64,000 nucleotides of DNA from Candidatus Villigracilis adiacens. Its GTDB lineage: Bacteria > Chloroflexota > Anaerolineae > Anaerolineales > Villigracilaceae. Made by a program: the position numbers and the translations under genes. The stretch is taken from the NCBI GenBank assembly GCA_016703605.1, contig JADJBU010000026.1:124001-188000 (forward strand). Direction: 5' to 3'. The stretch's first letter is position 1. Each line of letters begins with the position of its first letter. Under the pieces are notes generated by a model. That model was not told the DNA's origin and did not search any database. It saw only the letters and a program-made list of their open reading frames with translations. Below, piece after piece: positions 62,250-64,000 of the stretch.

Positions 62250-63919
62250 GAGTTCTCCGTTTCATTCCCGATCCTGACCAATTCCTCGCGCGCGAAACCG
62301 AGAGCCTGTTCCCTGTCGTTGATCTTTCCAGCCGCCTGGTTCTCGCGGATCGCTTCGAGCAGCTGCCCAACGATCCTGCCCGGTTTGAGTTTCAATTCCT
62401 TTATCAAGTCGTTGCCGTCGAGCAATCGCGGCGGGGAGACAACCTCGGCGGGGCGCTCCCAATAATTCTCGAGCAGGATGCGGGCGATTTCGAGGTTGGC
62501 TGACCAGGATTCCTGGGTGAGTTCGCTGCCACGCGTCCCGCGGACGTCTGCAAGCGCCAGCAGGATCAGGTCGATGCCCGCGCCGCCGCTGTCGCGAAAG
62601 AAGCGGTAGATGGCTTTGCGCGACGGCGGCTGGTTTTCCTTCTCCAGCCTGTCGGCAAAGAAGTGGAAGCGCATATGGTTGCGGACAATATCGCGCAGGC
62701 GCGAAGTTTCGTCGTTGCTCAGGTTGAAATTGCGCGCGCGTTCGGCGGCGGCGTCGGCGCCTTTGATATCGTGGTCGAAGAAACGGATGCGTCCGTTCTC
62801 GTCCACGCTTCTCGTTTCCGGTTTGCAAACGTCGTGATAGAGCGCGGCAAAGAATAGCAGGGAACGGTGCGGGCGCGTCGGGTTAAGCGGGTTTGAGAGG
62901 TGAGCCGCAATTCTGTCGCGATAGCGCCCGATCCGCAGGCTGACCAGCCCCATGAAAAGGTCGCTGGTGGTTTCGGCGTCGAAGTTCACGCGCAGGGAGG
63001 AGAGCAGTCCTTCGAGATGGTCCAGCGCCGAAAGGGTATGCGCCCAGACATCATGGATGTGCGGCTGGGATTGCGTTACGCCCTTCATTTTCAACAACTC
63101 GGGCATGATGCGGGGAAGCGTTCCCAGCATATCGAGGGCGCGGATGGAGGCGCTGACCTTCGGACCAGCCAGTATCTTGAAGATTTCGTCGCGGATGCGT
63201 TCGACGGATACATTCCCGATTCCATCCGCCGCCGATTTCATCCATTCGCGGGTGTTTTTATCGATGCTGAAACCAAACGCCGCCGCCTGCCGCACGCCGC
63301 GCAGAATCCGCGCGGGGTCGTGGGACATTGCGTCTGGGGAGCAGGCGCGGATGATTTTGGCGCGGATGTCGGCGGCTCCATTCAACGGGTCAAGGATGGT
63401 CATATCCGTCAAGTGGAGGGCGAGCGCGTTGATCGTGAAATCGCGGTCGCGCAGGTCTTCTTCGAGAGTCGCGCCGCGATAGGCGGCAAAATCGAGATAG
63501 GTAAATGAACCGTCTTCGTTCTTGATGACGACTCTGCCGGTATCGCGCTCATCGTCCAGGGGCATGAAATCGGCTTTGAGGGCGTTGGCAACGCTTCGGG
63601 CGAGGGAAATGCCCTTCGAAGGCACGGCAAAGTCAAAGTCGGGGGAGAGGCGCGAGGTCAACAAATCCCGCACAGCGCCGCCGACGAGGCACACCCCGGC
63701 GTCGGGGGGAAGGACGGTCATCACTTTTTCGAGAATGGGAGGGAGGGGAAAGGCTGCTGGCATGAATTTGATTTCGGGTCTTTCTTTATATCGGCTGGAC
63801 TGGGAAGCGCGAAGGGCCTGGTCTGGCGTGCCGCCCTGCGCAACGACCCGCCCGCGAACCATGGCGACCCAACGCCCCGCGTATGCATGATTCTTCGAGT
63901 CGGTTTTCCCGTCGCTCAT
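62246..63919 (-). CDS. cca: CCA-adding enzyme / poly(A) polymerase family with N-terminal extension
   Basis: 557 residues. Residues about 1-50 (YAGRWVAMVRGRVVAQGGTPDQAL) resemble a DUF5678-type domain. From about 60 a class II tRNA nucleotidyltransferase follows: CLVGGAVRDLL, DFDFAV, RDFTINALAL and RRIRDEIFKI-like neck. A C-terminal HD domain (LYHDVCKPET, DHDIKGAD) often has phosphatase/phosphodiesterase activity. It repairs or adds tRNA 3' CCA, needed since the two tRNAs in this window lack encoded CCA. Poly(A) polymerase activity cannot be excluded from sequence. Confidence 0.88.
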   Translation of the reverse strand: MSDGKTDSKNHAYAGRWVAMVRGRVVAQGGTPDQALRASQSSRYKERPEIKFMPAAFPLPPILEKVMTVLPPDAGVCLVGGAVRDLLTSRLSPDFDFAVPSKGISLARSVANALKADFMPLDDERDTGRVVIKNEDGSFTYLDFAAYRGATLEEDLRDRDFTINALALHLTDMTILDPLNGAADIRAKIIRACSPDAMSHDPARILRGVRQAAAFGFSIDKNTREWMKSAADGIGNVSVERIRDEIFKILAGPKVSASIRALDMLGTLPRIMPELLKMKGVTQSQPHIHDVWAHTLSALDHLEGLLSSLRVNFDAETTSDLFMGLVSLRIGRYRDRIAAHLSNPLNPTRPHRSLLFFAALYHDVCKPETRSVDENGRIRFFDHDIKGADAAAERARNFNLSNDETSRLRDIVRNHMRFHFFADRLEKENQPPSRKAIYRFFRDSGGAGIDLILLALADVRGTRGSELTQESWSANLEIARILLENYWERPAEVVSPPRLLDGNDLIKELKLKPGRIVGQLLEAIRENQAAGKINDREQALGFAREELVRIGNETENS

Positions 63920-63940
63920 GACATCCCCGGTTTGTAAAAT

Positions 63941-64000
63941 TTACCCGGCAGGCTTGTACTTGTTCAAATCCACAACGCCGACGAAGGGCAGGTTGCGGTG
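63941..64000 (-). CDS. C-terminal end of an unidentified gene (partial)
   Basis: The minus strand is open from the window edge to a TAA at 63943-63941, ending NLPFVGVVDLNKYKPAG. It is 21 bp upstream of the cca start in the same direction. Too short to identify. Confidence 0.5.
   Translation of the reverse strand, partial: HRNLPFVGVVDLNKYKPAG

Overview
The window looks like a chromosomal contig from a Chloroflexota bacterium, most likely class Anaerolineae. This is inferred from the protein repertoire: many secreted lipoproteins with low-complexity Thr/Pro linkers, Tad-type pilus genes, LCP, LysM and TolB-propeller proteins, a NuoC-NuoD fusion, and intergenic spaces full of short palindromic repeats and 7-bp tandem arrays. 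No rRNA gene is present and no taxonomic search could be run. Base composition by eye is moderately GC-rich.

Layout. 0.4-4.4 kb: three Tad pseudopilin/VWA genes (TadE, TadG-like, TadE with Thr-Pro repeats). 4.8-6.9 kb: a glmS ribozyme leader followed by glmS. 6.9-7.85 kb: a gene-free stretch packed with several families of small terminal-inverted-repeat elements, two with clear target-site duplications. 7.9-9.7 kb: a KAS III/HMG-CoA-synthase-like enzyme divergent from a dCMP deaminase. 9.9-15.7 kb: a SufR-like Fe-S-sensor repressor divergent from an iscX-nuoB-nuoCD-nuoI-mrp cluster, i.e. complex I connecting subunits together with Fe-S assembly factors. 15.8-16.4 kb: an AhpD-like peroxidase-family gene with an in-frame TGA in a CxxU motif followed by a good bacterial SECIS hairpin (a probable selenoprotein). 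16.5-20.6 kb: lipoproteins, tRNA-Gln, glnS with a structured leader, tatA. 20.6-25.2 kb: efp, a Cys-rich small protein, a HAD-DinB fusion, fabF and fabH on the minus strand. 25.5-33.2 kb: a 1277-aa repeat/propeller lipoprotein, other lipoproteins and homogentisate dioxygenase. 33.4-41.5 kb: folD, two GT-C glycosyltransferases, mtaB, a lipoprotein and a TPR protein. 41.5-46.3 kb: a histidine-kinase-like protein lacking the phosphoacceptor His, LysM and LCP proteins, tRNA-Val. 46.4-51.6 kb: three consecutive loci broken by about ten frameshifts (M50 protease, parallel beta-helix protein, antitoxin of a PIN toxin). 51.6-56.7 kb: speD-speE with a structured leader, then a methyltransferase, MFS transporter and hemW, all carrying heptamer tandem repeats inside their coding frames. 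56.7-64 kb: a lipoprotein, ppdK (one frameshift), a response regulator, an alpha/beta hydrolase, a CCA-adding enzyme with an N-terminal extension, and the end of an unidentified gene.

The most noteworthy items are the probable selenoprotein with SECIS, the glmS ribozyme with an inserted domain, the small mobile repeats with diagnostic duplications, the heptamer arrays that supply codons (even the stop of one gene and the start of the next), the Fe-S regulator/IscX/NuoBCDI/Mrp neighbourhood, and the Gln-for-His kinase.
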